Part shown: piece after piece, positions 60,901 to 64,000 of the stretch
How positions within the stretch are numbered: position 1 is the first letter of the stretch
Layout: every line of letters starts with the position of its first letter
Assembly (NCBI GenBank): GCA_003263775.1
Contig: JYJJ01000001.1
Location: 1-64,000 of the forward strand
Direction of reading: 5' to 3'
DNA length: 64,000 nucleotides
From: Vibrio maritimus
GTDB taxonomy: Bacteria > Pseudomonadota > Gammaproteobacteria > Enterobacterales > Vibrionaceae
Made by a program: the position numbers and the translations under genes
Notes under the pieces: model-generated
What the model saw: the letters and a program-made list of their open reading frames with translations, nothing else
What the model was told of the DNA's origin: nothing
The model's database searches: none

Positions 60901-63178
60901 ATGTCGACTGAAATGTCTTTTGATGGTGTAGAACAGCTGCCTCTGCGAAAGTTCACTGAAGACGCCTATCTGAATTACTCAATGTACGTGATTATGGATC
61001 GTGCATTGCCTTACATCGGTGATGGATTGAAACCCGTACAGCGCCGCATTATCTATGCGATGTCTGAGCTGGGTCTGTCCGCATCGGCGAAATACAAAAA
61101 ATCGGCACGTACCGTTGGTGACGTGTTGGGTAAATACCATCCACACGGCGACTCGGCGTGTTATGAAGCCATGGTATTGATGGCTCAGCCATTCTCTTAT
61201 CGTTACCCATTGGTGGACGGTCAAGGCAACTGGGGTGCCCCAGACGATCCGAAATCGTTCGCTGCGATGCGTTATACCGAAGCCAAGCTGTCTAAGTTTG
61301 CAGAGGTACTGCTGGGTGAAGTTGGCCAAGGCACGGTTGAGTGGCAGCCAAACTTTGACGGCACGATGAAAGAGCCGAAGATCTTACCGGCACGATTGCC
61401 TCATATCCTGCTTAATGGCATCACGGGTATCGCAGTTGGTATGGCAACGGATATCCCACCGCATAATATGCGAGAGATTGCCGACGCGACAATTCATCTT
61501 ATTGATAAGCCAAAATCTGAGCTTGCTGAGGTGATGGAGTTTGTTAAAGGGCCTGATTACCCAACTGAAGCTGAAATCATTTCACCGCAAGCCGACCTAG
61601 AGAAAATCTATCGTACCGGCCGTGGTAGTGTGAAGATGCGAGCAGTTTGGCATAAGGAAGGCTCGGAGATTGTCATCACCGCGCTTCCACATCAGGTTTC
61701 TGGCGCTAAGCTACTTGAGCAGATCGCTAACCAAATGCGCGCCAAAAAACTGCCAATGGTAGATGACCTGCGCGATGAATCGGATCACGAAAACCCAACG
61801 CGTATCGTTGTTGTACCGCGCTCAAACCGCATTGATTGCGACCAGCTGATGAATCACTTGTTCGCATCGACCGATCTTGAGAAGAACTTCCGTGTGAACC
61901 TCAACATGATCGGCCTCGATAACCGCCCACAAGTGAAAGGTCTGATACAGATCTTAACGGAGTGGATTGAGTATCGCCGTGAGACAGTACGTAAACGCCT
62001 CCAGTATCGCCTAGACAAGATCCTAGCTCGTTTACACATCCTTGAAGGTTTGTTGGTTGCTTACCTAAACCTAGATGAAGTGATTGAGATCATTCGTACG
62101 GAAGACGATCCAAAAGCCGTGCTGATGGCACGCTTTGGCATCACGGATATTCAAGCGGATGCGATCTTAGACACCAAACTTCGCCACCTTGCGAAGCTGG
62201 AAGAATGAAGATCCGTGGCGAGCAAGACGAGCTTGAGAAAGAGCGTGAGAAGCTTGAAAAGCTACTTGGCTCTGAGCGTCGTATGAACACGCTATTGAAG
62301 AAAGAAATCCAAGCTGACGCAGAGAAGTACGGTGACGACCGCCGCTCTCCAATCGTTGAGCGCGCAGAAGCGAAAGCGATGACCGAGCGTGACTTGGTAC
62401 CTAGTGAACCAATCACGGTTGTGCTGTCAGAGAAAGGCTGGATCCGTCATGCGAAAGGCCACGATGTGGATGCGAGCGGACTCAACTACAAAGCGGGTGA
62501 TAAGTTCTTAGCCTCCGCTAAAGGTAAGAGTAATCAGCCAGCGGTGTTCCTTGGCAGTGATGGACGCAGTTACTCGTTGGAATCGCACTCGTTGCCATCG
62601 GCTCGCAGCAAGGTGAACCGATTACAGGGCGACTCAACATCAGTGCGGGCTCGACAGTGCGCCAGGTGGTGATGGGTGAAGAAGATCAGCTATGGTTGAT
62701 TGGTTCTGATGCAGGTTATGGCTTTGTGTGTAAAGGTAGTGATCTGCTATCGAAGAACCGAAGCGGTAAAGCGCTGGTAACTCTGCCACAAGCTTCTGAA
62801 GTGATGACGCCAGCAACGGTTGGCGATCTTGAGTCAGACGAAATCTTAGCGATCACCAACCAAGGCCGTATGTTGTTGTTCCCGATTAAAGATTTACCAC
62901 AGCTAGGCAAGGGTAAAGGGAATAAGATCATCAACATTCCATCGGCTAAGGCGAAGGCGCGTGAGGAGTTTGTTTCTCACTTGATGGCGTTGCCACAAGG
63001 TGTATCCATTACCCTTTATGCTGGCAAGCGTAAGCTTGGGCTGAAAGCGAGTGACCTGGATAACTTCCGCGGTGAACGCGGACGTCGCGGTGGCCTACTG
63101 CCACGAGGTCTTCAGCGTGTGACTCGTATTGAGATAGAGACTGGCAACGCACCAGAAAGTGCTATCGAAGAAGAGTAA
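60901..63178 (+). CDS. parC: DNA topoisomerase IV subunit A ParC (two one-base breaks)
   Basis: ParC cuts and rejoins DNA in topoisomerase IV. The winged-helix core has [31 protein letters not shown] and the active-site tyrosine in AAMRYTE (Tyr125). The quinolone positions Ser85 and Glu89 are wild type. The frame breaks at 62204 (one A restores [16 protein letters not shown]) and at 62609 (one C restores [18 protein letters not shown]). The C-terminal beta-pinwheel follows. With both bases restored it has 759 residues, normal for vibrios. It forms an operon with parE. Confidence 0.95.
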
Positions 63179-63187
63179 CCCAATAAA

Positions 63188-63220
63188 ACAAAAACCTCCG
63201 ACAATGTCGGAGGTTTTTTT
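63188..63220. terminator. Bidirectional terminator between parC and degS
   Basis: AACCTCCGAC and GTCGGAGGTT pair around AAT and are followed by seven T, with A-rich sequence before it. It serves both convergent genes. Confidence 0.9.
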
Positions 63221-63254
63221 ATATCTGCTTTAAAGAGCCAGGTCTAGTGATGCG

Positions 63255-64000
63255 TTAGTCTCGGCTGTCTTCACCCACAGTGACCGGTAAGATAAGCTCT
63301 TTGCCGTCCCGCAGCAGTTTCACGTCAACCGTAGTGCCGGGTCTAAGGTCGGTAACTAAATCCAAAACGCCTTGACGGCCATTCAGTTTATTCCCGTCAA
63401 TCATTAGGACGATGTCTTGCACTTCAATGCCCGCTTTGGCAGCCGGCCCTTCGGGATCAAGCCCTAGCACTATGATGCCACCAATGTGTTCATTACCAAG
63501 TAGGCGAGCAGTGACGGAGTTAATGTCTTGACCATCAATACCTATGTAACCACGGATAACGCGTCCATCCGCGATGATTTTTTCCATGATTTTGCTTGCC
63601 AGTTGGTAAGGAATGGCAAATGAAATACCGTAGGTTTCTAAATCAGTTGCTTGTTGGAATGAAGCGGTATTAATACCGACAAGTTCGCCCAGCGTATTCA
63701 CCAATGCACCACCTGAGTTACCTTGGTTGATGGCGGCATCGGTTTGAATGAAGGCTTGAATGCCGCCAGCGCTAATGGATGAACGTCCCGTAGCCGAGAT
63801 GATACCAAAGGTGGTGGTTTGCCCTAAGTTGTACGGGTTACCAATCGCCAGTACCACATCGCCCACTTTTGGTGAGTAGTTTGGGTTGAGTGGGATAACC
63901 GGCAGGTTACCCCCTTCAATGCGCAGTACCGCAATATCCGTGCGCTGATCTTTACCAACGAGCTGGGCTGCAGCAACGCGCCCATCTTGCAGTGCGACAA
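63255..64000 (-). CDS. degS: Site-1 protease DegS, 5' part beyond the window
   Basis: DegS is a membrane-anchored periplasmic serine protease that senses misfolded porins through its PDZ domain and starts RseA cleavage, freeing sigma-E. The frame is open to the window edge, so the N-terminal anchor and catalytic His are missing. Visible are VALQDGRVAAAQLVG, the catalytic Asp in TDIAVLRIEGG, VVLAIGNPYNLGQTTTFGIIS, the catalytic Ser in NQGNSGGALVNTLGE, and one PDZ domain (residues around GLDPEGPAAKAGI). A single PDZ domain and the motif set favour DegS over DegP/DegQ. Confidence 0.9.
   Translation of the reverse strand, partial: VALQDGRVAAAQLVGKDQRTDIAVLRIEGGNLPVIPLNPNYSPKVGDVVLAIGNPYNLGQTTTFGIISATGRSSISAGGIQAFIQTDAAINQGNSGGALVNTLGELVGINTASFQQATDLETYGISFAIPYQLASKIMEKIIADGRVIRGYIGIDGQDINSVTARLLGNEHIGGIIVLGLDPEGPAAKAGIEVQDIVLMIDGNKLNGRQGVLDLVTDLRPGTTVDVKLLRDGKELILPVTVGEDSRD

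Overview
The window is a stretch of core chromosome from a gammaproteobacterium of the genus Vibrio, or a very close relative. The evidence is gene content and order: a LuxR/HapR/OpaR-type quorum-sensing master regulator, the order nadC-pilABCD-coaE-zapD-yacG, pilTU next to yggS-proC-yggTU, hpt-can-yadGH, glnE-hldE, and tolC-nudF-yqiB-cpdA-yqiA-parE-parC. The sequence does not fix the species. I found no prophage, integrative element, insertion sequence, CRISPR array, toxin-antitoxin or defence locus.

Layout. 1-512 holds two terminators and a short hexamer repeat, then a chemoreceptor gene (513-2135). A tRNA array (Phe-Thr-Asn-Thr-Asn, 2367-2873) is followed on the minus strand by pilU and pilT. 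yggS-proC-yggT-yggU-DUF4426-rdgB-hemW and an LTA-synthase-like membrane enzyme run on plus to 11.8 kb. glsB and trmB face mutY-yggX-mltC. A second tRNA array (Phe-Thr-Phe-Asn, 16396-16814) precedes a minus-strand CPA1 antiporter. metH has a MetJ-type operator. yfjD and ypjD (minus) face ffh-rpsP-rimM-trmD-rplS. From 28.4 to 35.5 kb the minus strand carries yacG, zapD, coaE, pilD, pilC, pilB, pilA and nadC. ampD, pdhR-aceE-aceF and lpdA follow on plus. At 44 kb lies the LuxR-type regulator, with a Qrr sRNA-type target at its ribosome-binding site. Then come hpt, can, a SulP anion transporter, yadG-yadH, glnE, hldE, tolC, nudF-yqiB-cpdA-yqiA, parE-parC and the 3' part of degS, which runs off the window.

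How the genes work together. Two separated loci build type IV pili: PilA pilin, PilD peptidase, PilB and PilC for extension, PilT and PilU for retraction. The pyruvate dehydrogenase genes carry two PdhR-type palindromes upstream of pdhR. can and the SulP gene are divergent and may form a carbonic anhydrase plus bicarbonate-uptake pair. The ffh-rpsP-rimM-trmD-rplS block serves protein targeting and ribosome biogenesis.

Sequence quality. Thirteen genes, among them ffh, parE, parC (twice), coaE and glnE, are broken by apparent losses of a single base, 15 in total. Each reading frame is restored by adding one base, nearly always by lengthening an existing 1-4 base run. Several of these genes are essential in relatives and none shows other decay, so I treat the breaks as sequencing or assembly errors and annotate each gene as one CDS with the break position noted.
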